Source: Brachymonas sp049977365
GTDB lineage: Bacteria > Pseudomonadota > Gammaproteobacteria > Burkholderiales > Burkholderiaceae_C
Length of the DNA stretch: 64,000 bases
Assembly: GCF_049977365.1 (NCBI RefSeq)
Contig: NZ_JBNGEN010000007.1
Span: forward strand, 62,001-126,000
Direction of reading: 5' to 3'
In this document: one piece after another, positions 26,706 through 36,284 of the stretch
How positions within the stretch are numbered: the stretch's first letter is position 1
How the letters are laid out: the number at the start of each line of letters is the position of its first letter
Position numbers and translations under genes: made by a program
Notes under the pieces: generated by a model
Seen by the model: the letters and a program-made list of their open reading frames with translations, nothing else
Database searches by the model: none
Told to the model about the DNA's origin: nothing

Positions 26706-28526
26706 ATGACCTGGCAAATGAATGTCGACCCGCTCGGCCACATTGGCCTCTCGGCCCTCGTGGCCGCGGTGCCGATCGTCTTTCTGTTCTGGGCGCTGGC
26801 CATCCGCCGCATGAAGGGGCACTACGCGGCCCTGGGCGGCACGGCGCTGGCACTGCTCATTGCGCTCACTGTGTACGGCATGCCGGTGCAGTATGCGGCG
26901 CTGTCCACGCTGTATGGCGGAGCCTTCGGGCTGTTCCCGGTGTGCTGGATCGTCATCACGGCACTCTTCATCTACAACATGTCGGTCAAGACCGGGCAGT
27001 TCGAGGTCATCAAGAATTCGCTCGCCTCCATCACCGACGACCGCCGCCTGCAGGCGCTGCTGATCGCCTTCTCCTTCGGGGCCTTCATCGAGGGAGCGGC
27101 CGGTTTCGGCACGCCCGTGGCCATCACGTCGGCCATGCTGGCGGGGCTGGGCTTCAATCCCCTCTATGCTGCGAGCCTGTGCCTGTTCGCCAACACGGCC
27201 CCCGTGGCCTGGGGAGCCATCGGCATTCCCATCGTGGTGGGAGGTCAGGTGGCCGGTATTCCCGACCTGGCCCTGAGCCAGATGGTGGGGCGCACGCTGC
27301 CCTTCCTGAGCCTGTGCGTGCCCATGTATCTGGTGGTGCTGATGGCGGGCTGGAAGAAGGGACTCGAAGTGTGGCCAGCCTGCCTCGTGAGCGGAGGCTC
27401 GTTTGCCGTGGCGCAGTATTTCTCGGCCAATTCGCCGCTGACCGCACCGCTGCTGCCCGACCTGATTGCCTCCATCGCCTCCATCGTCTGCACCGTGGTG
27501 TTCCTGCACTTCTGGCACCCGAAGGAGAGCTGGCACTTTGCCGACGAACCGCGCCGCCAGGGCAAGGAGCAGCTGCGTTACACGGGTGGACAGATCTTCC
27601 GTGCCTGGGCACCCTTCATCATCCTGTCGCTGTTCGTCTGTGCCTGGGGCATCAAGCCCGTCAGCCAGGCGCTCGACCAGATCACCAAGCAGGTGTTCGA
27701 TTTCTCGCTGCCCATCGCGGGGCTCGACAAGATGGTCATCGACCAGGCCGGCAAGGCCAAGCCTGCCGTGTTCAAGCTCAACGTGCTCAGCGCCGCCGGT
27801 ACCGCCATCCTGTTTGCCTGGTTCTTCTCGATCGCCGTCATGGGGGCCTCGCTCCGAACCGCTGCCGGGGTGGCACGCGACACGCTGCGCACGCTGGCCT
27901 GGCCCATCGTGACCATCGCCACCATCCTGGGCTTTGCCTACATCATGAACTTCTCGGGCATGGCCATCACGCTCGGTCATGCCATCGCCCACACCGGGGC
28001 GGCCTTCCCCTTCTTTGCCGCGCTGCTCGGCTGGCTCGGCGTGTTCATGACCGGCTCGGATACCTCCACCAACGCGCTGTTCGGCAAGCTGCAGGCGGTC
28101 ACCGCCGACAAGCTCGGCATCGATCCCGTCATCACCATGTCGGCCAACACCTGCGGTGGCGTGTGCGGCAAGATGATTTCCCCGCAGTCGATCTCGGTAG
28201 CCACCGGCTCCACCGGCATGGTCGGGCGCGAGTCGGAAATCTTCCGCTTCACCTTCAAGCACTCCATCTTCATGGCCGCCATCGTCGGTGGCATGCATCT
28301 GCTGTGGGCCTACGTGTTCCCTGGCATCGTGCCGAGCTATGTCAGGCCCGTGGCGGCGGCAGCTGCTGCCGTGGCCAAGACTGCGCAGGCGGCCATCAAT
28401 CCGCAGGGGCTGATGTGGCTGGCGGTCTTCGTGGGCATCATCACCCTCGTGACCGTGGCTGCACGCACCCTGGGAGCGCGGCTCGAAGCCCCGGTGGAGG
28501 GGCATGACGAGGTGCATTTCCACTGA
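26706..28526 (+). CDS. lldP: L-lactate permease LldP
   Basis: A 606-residue inner-membrane transporter of the LctP family with more than a dozen hydrophobic helices. It begins with the typical WQMNVDPLGHIGLSALVAAV, followed by FGAFIEGAAGFGTPVAITSA (about residues 122-141), PVAWGAIGIPIVVGG and the late FMTGSDTSTNALFGKLQ and KMISPQSISVATGS motifs. It imports lactate (probably also glycolate) with protons. The ATG at 26706 fits the family. It follows dld by 187 bp on the same strand and completes the lactate block. Confidence 0.93.
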   Translation: MTWQMNVDPLGHIGLSALVAAVPIVFLFWALAIRRMKGHYAALGGTALALLIALTVYGMPVQYAALSTLYGGAFGLFPVCWIVITALFIYNMSVKTGQFEVIKNSLASITDDRRLQALLIAFSFGAFIEGAAGFGTPVAITSAMLAGLGFNPLYAASLCLFANTAPVAWGAIGIPIVVGGQVAGIPDLALSQMVGRTLPFLSLCVPMYLVVLMAGWKKGLEVWPACLVSGGSFAVAQYFSANSPLTAPLLPDLIASIASIVCTVVFLHFWHPKESWHFADEPRRQGKEQLRYTGGQIFRAWAPFIILSLFVCAWGIKPVSQALDQITKQVFDFSLPIAGLDKMVIDQAGKAKPAVFKLNVLSAAGTAILFAWFFSIAVMGASLRTAAGVARDTLRTLAWPIVTIATILGFAYIMNFSGMAITLGHAIAHTGAAFPFFAALLGWLGVFMTGSDTSTNALFGKLQAVTADKLGIDPVITMSANTCGGVCGKMISPQSISVATGSTGMVGRESEIFRFTFKHSIFMAAIVGGMHLLWAYVFPGIVPSYVRPVAAAAAAVAKTAQAAINPQGLMWLAVFVGIITLVTVAARTLGARLEAPVEGHDEVHFH

Positions 28527-28669
28527 TCCACCATGCCGGTGCAGCGACTGGCCCCCTCGCGGGCCAGAAGCGGCCGGGTTCCGGGCCCGTCGGGAGGTTG
28601 CGCGCCACCCGGCGGGCCCTGTGCTGTCCGTGTGTCCATTTGCATGTTTGCCATCCGAAAGGCCGTTCC

Positions 28670-31477
28670 ATGTCTTCGTCCCTGACCGATGATTTTCCTT
28701 GCCCCACTCCCGAGGCGGCACGCAAGAATGACCCCCTGCGACACGACATCCGCCTGCTGGGGCGGGTGCTGGGCGACACCGTGCGCGAGCAGGAGGGCGA
28801 TGCCGTGTTTGCGCTCGTGGAGCATGTGCGGCAGACCGCCGTGCACTTTGCCCGCCATGGCGATCCGGCCACCCGTGATGCGCTCTCGGCCCTGCTCGAT
28901 CCCCTGGGGCCTGATACCACCCAGACCGTGGTGCGTGCCTTCAGCTTCTTCCTGCAGCTGGCCAACATCGCGGAGGATGCCCACCATATACGCCGCCGCC
29001 GGGCCCATGGCATGGCGGCGTCCCCTCCCCGCGCGGGGAGTCTCGCCCATGCGCTCGACACGCTCGTGGCGGCCGGAGTGTCCCGGGCAGCGGTCGCTGA
29101 CTTCTTTGCACGTGCCCTCATCGTGCCCGTGCTCACGGCCCACCCCACCGAGGTGCGGCGCCAGAGCCTCATGCGCAACCACCGGGCCATTGCCCGGCTG
29201 CTCGATGCACGCGACCGCCAGGCCCTGACCCCCGAAGAGCAGGCGGAGCACGATGTGGCCCTGTACGACACCGTGCTGACGCTGTGGCAGTCGCGCATGC
29301 TGCGGCCGGCACGGCTGCGGGTGATCGACGAAATCCACAACGGCATCGCCTGGTTCGGCCAGACCTTCTTTACCGAGCTGCCGCATCTGTATGCCGAAAC
29401 CGCACGGCTGCTCGCCATCCACTATCCAGACGGCGCATGGACCTTGCCGCCGTTCTTGCGCATCGGCAGCTGGATCGGGGGCGACCGGGACGGCAACCCC
29501 CACGTCGATGCCGGCATTCTGCGCGAAGCCCTGCATCTGCAGTCCGCCGCGGCCTGCACCCACTACCTCGACGAGGTGCATGCCCTGGGCGAGGAGCTCT
29601 CCCTGTCCGACCGGCTGGTCGGCATCTCGCCCGCCCTGCGTGCGCTCGCCAACGCTTCCCCCGACCATTCGCCCCAGCGGGCCGACGAACCCTATCGCCG
29701 CGCACTCGCCGGCATCCACGCACGCCTGGAGGCCACGGTGCAGACGCTGGAGCAGGGCGCCGCATCGGCGGCGGCATCGGGCAGTGTCCCTACAGCCCTG
29801 GCGGTGCAGCCCTATGCCTGCCCAGAAGACCTGCGCGCCGAGCTGGAAGTGCTGGCCGATTCGCTGCGCACCCATGGCAGTGCCCGTCTGGCAGACGGAC
29901 GGCTGCGGCGCCTGATCCGGGCCGTGCAGGTCTTTGGCTTCCATCTCGCCTCGCTCGATCTGCGGCAGAACGCCGACGTGCACGCCCGCACCGTGGCCGA
30001 GCTGCTGGCGCGCGCGGGGCGTTGTGCCGACTACGCCCGCCTTGACGAGGACGCCCGTGTGGCCCTGCTGGTGGAGGAAATCACCAGTCCGCGTCCGCTC
30101 CACGCTCCCTGGCTGCCCTATGGGGAGGAGACGCGCGGAGAGCTGGCCATCTTTCTGGCGGCCCGCGAACTGCGCGAACGCCATGGACACGCGGCCCTGC
30201 CACACTGCATCATCTCCAAGACCGACGCCGTCTCCGATGTGCTCGAAGTGGCGCTGCTGCTCAAGGAGGCGGGCCTGCTGCTGCCCGGCAACACGCCCCG
30301 GCTCGGCATGGACATCATTCCGCTGTTCGAGACCATCGACGACCTGCGCCGCAGCGCCGGCATCATGGAGGCGCTGCTGGATCTGCCGGCCTATCGCGCC
30401 CTGCTGGCGAGTCGACACGACGGGCAGGAAGTCATGCTCGGCTACTCCGACAGCAACAAGGACGGCGGATTCCTCACCTCGGGCTGGGAGCTGTACCAGG
30501 CCGAGCAGGCCCTGACGCGCGTGTTCCAGGCACGGGGAGTGCGGCTGCGGCTGTTCCATGGCCGGGGCGGTTCGGTGGGCAGGGGAGGGGGCCCCGCCTA
30601 CCATGCCATCCTGGCGCAGCCCCCGGGAGCGGTCGATGGGCAGATCCGCCTCACCGAACAGGGCGAAACCATCTCGGCCAAATACGGCAATCCTGACACC
30701 GGGCGTCGCAACCTCGAAGTGCTGCTTGCAGCCACGCTGGAGGCCAGCCTGACCGATGCCGAGAACCGTGTCACGCCGGTCGAGGTCTTTCATCCCGTCA
30801 TGGAACGGCTCTCTGCACTGGCCTTTGCGGCCTATCGCGGTTTGGTGTACGACACGCCGGGCTTCGAGGTCTACTTCCGGCAGTCCACGGTCGTGGCCGA
30901 GATCGCGGCTCTCAACATCGGCAGCCGGCCAGCTTCGCGCACCGCCTCGGCACGCATCGAGGACCTGCGCGCCATTCCCTGGGTGTTCAGCTGGACGCAG
31001 TGTCGTCTCATGCTGCCAGGCTGGTATGGATTCGGGGCAGCGGTACAGGGCTATCTGGCCGAGGTGCCCGACGGGCTCGACATCCTCCGACACATGGCGC
31101 GCACCTGGCCCTTCTTTCGCGGGCTGCTCTCCAGCATGGACATGGTGCTTGCCAAGTCCGACCTCGCCATGGCCTCGCGCTATGCCGAGCTGGTGGACGA
31201 TGCAGCCCTGCGCACGCGCATCTTCGAGTGCATCCGCGCCGAATGGACGCGCACCCGCCACTTCCTGCTGCAGATCCTGGAGCAGGACGAGCTGCTTGCC
31301 GCAGATCCTCTCCTGCGCGAATCGCTGCGGCTGCGTGCCCCGTATCTCGACGCACTCAACCATCTCCAGGTCGAGCTGCTGCTGCGACACCGTGCGGGCG
31401 AGACCGACGAGCGCGTGGCGCGCGGCATCCATCTCACCATCAACGGCATCGCCTCCGGTCTGCGCAATACCGGCTGA
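28670..31477 (+). CDS. ppc: Phosphoenolpyruvate carboxylase
   Basis: A 935-residue PEP carboxylase, normal length, forming oxaloacetate from PEP and bicarbonate to refill the TCA cycle. The catalytic His is in VLTAHPTEVRRQSL (about residue 160). The second signature is EVMLGYSDSNKDGGFLTSGW (about 585-605), followed by FHGRGGSVGRGGGPAY (about 630), and the C-terminus ends INGIASGLRNTG as in most family members. The start at 28670 (MSSSLTDDFP) is chosen over an upstream in-frame codon at 28598. It follows the lactate genes, consistent with growth on C3 substrates. Confidence 0.95.
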   Translation: MSSSLTDDFPCPTPEAARKNDPLRHDIRLLGRVLGDTVREQEGDAVFALVEHVRQTAVHFARHGDPATRDALSALLDPLGPDTTQTVVRAFSFFLQLANIAEDAHHIRRRRAHGMAASPPRAGSLAHALDTLVAAGVSRAAVADFFARALIVPVLTAHPTEVRRQSLMRNHRAIARLLDARDRQALTPEEQAEHDVALYDTVLTLWQSRMLRPARLRVIDEIHNGIAWFGQTFFTELPHLYAETARLLAIHYPDGAWTLPPFLRIGSWIGGDRDGNPHVDAGILREALHLQSAAACTHYLDEVHALGEELSLSDRLVGISPALRALANASPDHSPQRADEPYRRALAGIHARLEATVQTLEQGAASAAASGSVPTALAVQPYACPEDLRAELEVLADSLRTHGSARLADGRLRRLIRAVQVFGFHLASLDLRQNADVHARTVAELLARAGRCADYARLDEDARVALLVEEITSPRPLHAPWLPYGEETRGELAIFLAARELRERHGHAALPHCIISKTDAVSDVLEVALLLKEAGLLLPGNTPRLGMDIIPLFETIDDLRRSAGIMEALLDLPAYRALLASRHDGQEVMLGYSDSNKDGGFLTSGWELYQAEQALTRVFQARGVRLRLFHGRGGSVGRGGGPAYHAILAQPPGAVDGQIRLTEQGETISAKYGNPDTGRRNLEVLLAATLEASLTDAENRVTPVEVFHPVMERLSALAFAAYRGLVYDTPGFEVYFRQSTVVAEIAALNIGSRPASRTASARIEDLRAIPWVFSWTQCRLMLPGWYGFGAAVQGYLAEVPDGLDILRHMARTWPFFRGLLSSMDMVLAKSDLAMASRYAELVDDAALRTRIFECIRAEWTRTRHFLLQILEQDELLAADPLLRESLRLRAPYLDALNHLQVELLLRHRAGETDERVARGIHLTINGIASGLRNTG

Positions 31478-31514
31478 GGCGAGCGACCCGGCGCAGCGGA
31501 GCCGGCACCCCTGC

Positions 31515-31620
31515 GGCTGCAGCCTGCAGCCTGTGGCGCCTCATGCGCCACGGCCTTCCGCAGGGGAAGGCCGTGGGCGTCATGTCATGCCATGGCTCCC
31601 TGCGCAGGGATGCCATGGCG
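31515..31620. repeat. Cluster of strong hairpins between convergent ppc and nrdJ
   Basis: GGCTGCA/TGCAGCC lies at 31515-31531. GTGGCGC (31533-31539) pairs with GCGCCAC (31545-31551). CACGGCCTTCC (31549-31559) pairs with GGAAGGCCGTG (31565-31575). A further inverted GCCATGGC pair follows, around a CCC...GGG core at about 31589-31619. The second and third stems share CAC at 31549-31551, so they compete. There is no poly-T, so bidirectional termination or 3'-end protection of the two converging transcripts is only inferred. Confidence 0.55.
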
Positions 31621-31669
31621 TGCGTGCCGTGCCACCCCGCAAGGGGTGACCGGCCGGGCAGGGGGTGGA

Positions 31670-34153
31670 TCAGCCGCAGCTGCCCACGAAGCCACACTGC
31701 GTGCAGTAGTCGCAGCCGTCCTTGCGGATCATGGCGTGCGCACCGCATTCAGGGCACTTCTTGCCGGCCATCACCGGCAGGGCCATCTGCTCGGTCATGG
31801 TGGGCGTGTGATTGGGCGAGGGGGCGTCCAGGTTCTGCAGTGGGAGCTCCATCTGGCTGCGCTCGGCGATCAGGTTCTGGATTGCGTAGGCAATCGCCGC
31901 CACCTCCGAATCGTGCCAGCGCGGCACCAGCGTGCCGTCGGCCTTCTGGTAGGTGCCCAGGCGCACCGGGCCGCGGTCCCATGCCACCTTGCGCAGGTCC
32001 GACAGCGAGCGGTCCAGGAAGCCGCCACGGGCGGCCAGCGACAGGGCCCGCATGGTGGAGGTGATCCACTGCTGCGATTCGCTGCTCTGGCCCACCGGCA
32101 TGAAGAACTCGATCGCGCGCTCCACCGTGCGGCCGTCCTCGGTCTCGATCGGCATGAAGCTCACGATCAGGTACAGGCGCTTCTTGCCTTCCTGCGTCCA
32201 GTATTCGATCTTCTCGGCCACGGCATTGAGCGCGCCCTTGGGCCGGCTCTCGATGACCACGCGCATCGGGTCGATCGGCGCATGGGCCGCAATGGCCGCC
32301 ACTGCCTCCGGACGGGCCGCTTCCTCGGCCTTGGGCGCAGGAGTGGCTTCGAGCACGGCCCCGAGAATGTTGTTCGGACGGTAGGTGGCCAGTCCCTTGA
32401 GCCCCGCGCGCCAGGCGTGGTGGTACAGGTCCTTGAAGTCGTCGTAGGGGTAGTCGGCCGGAATGTTGACCGTCTTGGAAATGGAGGTGTCGATATACGG
32501 CTGCACGGCCTGCATCATGGCCACGTGGTCGGCCGCGCTCATCTCCAGCGCCGACACGAAGCTCTCGGGCAGGGGCGCATCCGCTCCCTTGAGGGCATGG
32601 TAGAGGCGGTAGGCGTGGTCCTCGACCGTGTACTCGCTCTTGCTGCCGTCGCTTTCGCGCTTCCTGCGTGTGTAGGTCCAGGAGAAGGCCGGCTCGATGC
32701 CGTTGGAGGCATTGTCGGCAAACGCCAGGCTCACGGTGCCCGTCGGGGCGATCGACAGCAGATGGCTGTTGCGCAGGCCGTACTTGCGGATGTCGGCCTG
32801 GATGTCCTCGGGCAGACGGCTGGCAAAGCTTTCGCTGCCCAGGTAGTCCTTGGCGTCGAACTTGGGGAACGGTCCCTTCTCGCGGGCCAGATCCACCGAC
32901 GCGCGGTAGGCGGCATTGCGCATGCGCTCGGCAATGAGCGCAGCCATGGCGCGGCCTTCCTCGCGGTCGTAGCGCAGTCCCAGCATGGACAGCGTATTGC
33001 CCAGCCCGGTGAAGCCCACGCCGATGCGGCGCTTGGAGGCGCTTTCTGCGCGCTGCTGTTCCAGCGGCCAGAACGTCACGTCGAGCACGTTGTCGAGTGC
33101 GCGCACCTGCACGGCCACACTGCGCTCGAAGGCCTCGAAATCGAATTCCGCCGTCCCGCCCACATGGAACGCATGCCGCACGAAACGCGGCAGGATGATG
33201 GGGCCCAGGTCGCAGCAGCCGTAGCTCGGCAGGGGCTGCTCGCCGCAAGGATTGGTCGCCGCAATGGTCTCGCAGTACGAGAGATTGTTGTCGCGGTTGA
33301 TCTGGTCGAGGAACAGGATGCCCGGCTCGGCAAAGTCGTAGGCCGAGGTCATGATGGTGTCCCACAGTTCGCGGGCGGGCACCTTGCGGTAGACCCACTT
33401 GCCGTCGTCACGCAGGTAGCCGCCGTCGTCGAGCACCTTCTGGCCGGGGCGGGCCTTGTGCACCAGTTCCCAGTCGGCGTCGTCGGTGACGGCCTGCATG
33501 AAGGCATCGCTCACGCCGACAGACACGTTGAAGTTGTTCCAGCGTCCGGGGGTGCGCTTGGCCGTGATGAAGTCGAGCACGTCCGGGTGATCGATGCGCA
33601 GCACGCCCATCTGGGCACCCCGGCGGGCGCCGGCGGACTCGACCGTGGAGCAGCTCTGGTCGAAGACGTTGATGTAGCTGCACGGGCCGCTGGCGATAGA
33701 GTGCGTGCCCTTGACCTCGGCTCCCTTGGGACGGATGCGGCTGAAGTCATAGCCCACGCCGCCGCCGCGGCGCATGGTCTCGGCCGCCTCGCGCAGCGCC
33801 TCGTAGATGCCGGGATAGCCTTCGGCATCCACGCCCTGGATGCAGTCGCCCACGGGCTGCACGAAGCAGTTGATGAGGGTGGCCTGGATGGCGGTGCCGG
33901 CCGCGCTCATGATGCGGCCTGCCCCGATCGCGCCGGCGCGCAGGTTGTCGAGGAAGCGGGCTTCCCACTCGGGGCGCAGCTCTGCTTTCTCGGCCCCGGC
34001 GAGCGCACGGGCCACGCGGCGGTAAATGTCCTCGGCCGTGGATTCGCCCTCCTTGCAGTATTTTTCGTGCAGGACGTCCAGGCTGATGTGCTGGGCGGGC
34101 AGGGCGGGGGAATTCTCGGGAGTGCGTGCAGCAGTGTCCATGTCGGGGTACAT
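31670..34153 (-). CDS. nrdJ: Adenosylcobalamin-dependent ribonucleoside-diphosphate reductase NrdJ
   Basis: An 827-residue class II ribonucleotide reductase. Key blocks are QATLINCFVQPVGD near residue 110, the NPCGEQPLPSYGCCDLGPI loop near 325 carrying the finger-loop cysteine, and SIAPTGTVSLAFADNASNGI near 505. The C-terminus has a zinc-ribbon-like tail (KKCPECGAHAMIRKDGCDYC, then TQCGFVGSCG). It makes deoxynucleotides with vitamin B12 radical chemistry and needs no oxygen. The start is either 34153 (MYPDMDTAART) or 34141; neither has a good ribosome site. No cobalamin riboswitch is apparent upstream. Confidence 0.93.
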   Translation of the reverse strand: MYPDMDTAARTPENSPALPAQHISLDVLHEKYCKEGESTAEDIYRRVARALAGAEKAELRPEWEARFLDNLRAGAIGAGRIMSAAGTAIQATLINCFVQPVGDCIQGVDAEGYPGIYEALREAAETMRRGGGVGYDFSRIRPKGAEVKGTHSIASGPCSYINVFDQSCSTVESAGARRGAQMGVLRIDHPDVLDFITAKRTPGRWNNFNVSVGVSDAFMQAVTDDADWELVHKARPGQKVLDDGGYLRDDGKWVYRKVPARELWDTIMTSAYDFAEPGILFLDQINRDNNLSYCETIAATNPCGEQPLPSYGCCDLGPIILPRFVRHAFHVGGTAEFDFEAFERSVAVQVRALDNVLDVTFWPLEQQRAESASKRRIGVGFTGLGNTLSMLGLRYDREEGRAMAALIAERMRNAAYRASVDLAREKGPFPKFDAKDYLGSESFASRLPEDIQADIRKYGLRNSHLLSIAPTGTVSLAFADNASNGIEPAFSWTYTRRKRESDGSKSEYTVEDHAYRLYHALKGADAPLPESFVSALEMSAADHVAMMQAVQPYIDTSISKTVNIPADYPYDDFKDLYHHAWRAGLKGLATYRPNNILGAVLEATPAPKAEEAARPEAVAAIAAHAPIDPMRVVIESRPKGALNAVAEKIEYWTQEGKKRLYLIVSFMPIETEDGRTVERAIEFFMPVGQSSESQQWITSTMRALSLAARGGFLDRSLSDLRKVAWDRGPVRLGTYQKADGTLVPRWHDSEVAAIAYAIQNLIAERSQMELPLQNLDAPSPNHTPTMTEQMALPVMAGKKCPECGAHAMIRKDGCDYCTQCGFVGSCG

Positions 34154-34510
34154 CGGAATAAGGGAAAAATCGGGTGAATGGCTGGCGCGGTCGCCAGGGG
34201 ACGGCGCAACGGCTGCATGCCCTGCAGAGGCACGGTGCTTCCGCCTCAGGAGGGCCGGAGAGTCCGTGCAGCGGGATCGCAAACCGTCAGATCAGGGCGC
34301 CAGTTTAGCGGTTCCGGGATCGCTGAGTCGCCCGAAATTTTCAGGTCGAACCCGGGCATCCGCTGAATGCCGCGCCCCGTCTGGCTTGCCGCCGAATGGC
34401 CGCTTTTTGGGGGCGGACAAAAAACCACAGGATCCATGCAGGCATCGGCCCCCGCGTTGACAGAAAGTCGTTTTGCGGTATGGGGCACATGCAGCCCGCT
34501 CGGTCCAGCC
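34154..34510. other. Intergenic region upstream of nrdJ
   Basis: About 360 bp with no gene. It must hold the nrdJ promoter. I looked for cobalamin-riboswitch boxes and NrdR-type palindromes on the minus strand and saw none convincing. Confidence 0.4.
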
Positions 34511-34546
34511 AAAAAACAAGGCGCCGGACATGCGCCCGTGCGCCTT
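34511..34546 (-). terminator. Rho-independent terminator after the nitronate monooxygenase gene
   Basis: On the minus strand AAGGCGC (34546-34540) and GCGCCTT (34524-34518) form a 7-bp stem with a 15-nt loop, followed by G and TTTTTT (34516-34511). It lies 56 bp after the stop codon of the upstream gene. Confidence 0.75.
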
Positions 34547-34601
34547 GGGGGCCGCGCCAGGCACGATCAAGTGGCCTGTGCGGGGAGGGGAGAGATCGGG
34601 G

Positions 34602-35858
34602 TCAGACGCCCACGGGGCGCTTGCCTGCGAGCATCCACTCCATGAGTTCCTGGACGCTGCGGATCTGGTTGCCGAAGGGCAGGCGGCCCGCACCGCGGAA
34701 GAACAGGCCCTTCTGCACCTCGCCCTTGACGGCATGGCCCAGCTGCTTGTCGATGCAGAACTGTCCCATGTCGGACTTGCCGTCGCGCAGGCCGCAGTGG
34801 GCCAGGCAGTCGAAGGCCATGTTGCAGCGTTTTTCGTGGGCCACGGCCTGGAGCTTGGGTTCGATGCGCAGGTACTTGTCGAGCCACGGAGTGCGCACGG
34901 CGCGTGCGGGGAGCCCCGCCACGCTCACGAATTCGACGATGTCCTCGGGCTTGGCGTTGGCCAGCACGCTCTTGAATTCGGCGTCGGCGTCGCTCTCGCG
35001 CGTCACGGCAAAGGCGGTGCCCATCTGCACGGCATCGGCCCCCAGATCCTGCATGCGCTGCAGGTCTTCATGGCTCTCGATGCCGCCTGCCGCGATCAGC
35101 GGAATGTGGCGTTCGTAGCCGGCGCTCTTGAAGAATTCGCGCACGGCCGGCAGAACGTTCTGGAACTCGAAGCGCTCATGGTTCAGGTCCGAGACCCGCG
35201 AGGCGCCCAGGTGGCCCCCGGCGAGGCGGGGATGCTCGATCACGATGGCATCGGGCAGGCGGCCGCGCTTTTCCCACTTCTTGACGATCAGCTGCACGCC
35301 CCGTGCGTCCGACAGGATGGGGATGAGCGCTGTCTTGGGGAAGTCCTTGGCCAGCTCGGGCAGATCCAGCGGCAGGCCCGCGCCCACCACCAGGGCGTCC
35401 ACCCCGGCTTCGAGCGAGGCGCGGACGTAGCCGGCATAGGCACTCAGGGCCTTCATGATGTTGACGGCCACCATGCCCAGGCCTTCGGAGAGCTGGCGGG
35501 CCCGCGCGATCTCGCGGCGCAGGGCTTCGTAGTTGGCAGCCTCGATGATCGCCTTGGCGGGGCCGGTGTCGCGGGCCTTTTCGTGTGGGGCGGTTTCTTC
35601 CATCAGGTCGGGATGGAGACGGCGCAGGTCGATGGACGAGATGGTGCCCATGGCGCCCATGCGGGCCACCGTGCCGGCCAGGCCGCCAGCGGAAATGCCC
35701 ACGCCCATGCCGCCCTGGACAACCGGGAGCACGGTCTTGCCGGCGACCGTCAGCAGCTTGAGACCCGACTGCAGGGCCATGGCGCGCAGGCGATCGGCAA
35801 TGGCCGTGGCTTCGGACACGGCGGATTGGACAGGAGAGGGAATGGCAACGGAGGTCAT
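34602..35858 (-). CDS. Nitronate monooxygenase family protein
   Basis: A 418-residue FMN-dependent TIM-barrel protein of the 2-nitropropane dioxygenase/nitronate monooxygenase family. Features are VVQGGMGVGISAGGLAGTVA (about residues 40-60), GVDALVVGAGLPLDLPEL, IAAGGIESHEDLQRMQDLGA near 260, then DAVQMGTAFAVTRESDA. An extra C-terminal segment with a Cys pattern (CNMAFDCLAHC, then QFCIDKQLG) marks a subgroup distinct from simple NMOs. The substrate is unknown; oxidative detoxification of nitronates is the family activity. The start at 35858 (MTSVAIPSPV) is favoured over 35945. Confidence 0.82.
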   Translation of the reverse strand: MTSVAIPSPVQSAVSEATAIADRLRAMALQSGLKLLTVAGKTVLPVVQGGMGVGISAGGLAGTVARMGAMGTISSIDLRRLHPDLMEETAPHEKARDTGPAKAIIEAANYEALRREIARARQLSEGLGMVAVNIMKALSAYAGYVRASLEAGVDALVVGAGLPLDLPELAKDFPKTALIPILSDARGVQLIVKKWEKRGRLPDAIVIEHPRLAGGHLGASRVSDLNHERFEFQNVLPAVREFFKSAGYERHIPLIAAGGIESHEDLQRMQDLGADAVQMGTAFAVTRESDADAEFKSVLANAKPEDIVEFVSVAGLPARAVRTPWLDKYLRIEPKLQAVAHEKRCNMAFDCLAHCGLRDGKSDMGQFCIDKQLGHAVKGEVQKGLFFRGAGRLPFGNQIRSVQELMEWMLAGKRPVGV

Positions 35859-36284
35859 GTCGGAACGGTCGAACTGGCGAAAGGGGAAGCGGCGACACCC
35901 CGGGCCTTCCGGGGCACGCGCCCGGGCTGACAGCGCCGGGTGCATGACAGGGCATGCATCCGGTTTCCACAGGGGGATGCGCAGGACGCAGGCAGGGAGA
36001 GGAAGGGCAATGGGGGTGTCTCGACCCGTGGGCTCCGGGGACTGGGGAGCCAGGCCACTGGAAGCGAGCTGAAAAAATTTCAGCCCATCGGGAGTTCATG
36101 TGAGAAAACTGAGTGGACTATTGTCGCGTGTCCGACACGCTTTGTCGACTTTGCCCTATAGGTATTCCGTCAACAGGGGCTTGTCTGAGGGTAAAGCGAG
36201 ACAGTGCAGCGCTGCCAGCGGCATCGGGGCCCGCCCTGCGCCGGGCCTGCAGGACCCATGGGGGCAACTGCGATAATGGCGCCC
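35859..36284. promoter_or_regulatory. Divergent control region with two palindromes
   Basis: About 425 bp separate the divergent nitronate monooxygenase and mnmA genes. Two perfect palindromes stand out. One is GCTGAAA-AAA-TTTCAGC at 36068-36084, and the other is GCGTGTC-C-GACACGC at 36126-36140. Both are plausible protein-binding sites; no regulator is encoded adjacent. No reading frame here looks real. Confidence 0.4.

Noticed and set aside
28337..31432. 1031-codon minus-strand frame opposite ppc
   Set aside because: Shadow frame of ppc; translation has no domain pattern.
31592..34177. 861-codon plus-strand frame opposite nrdJ
   Set aside because: Shadow frame; nrdJ motifs lie on the minus strand.
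34154..34601. Cobalamin riboswitch upstream of nrdJ
   Set aside because: Expected for a B12-dependent enzyme, but no B12-box-like conserved segment could be found on the minus strand.
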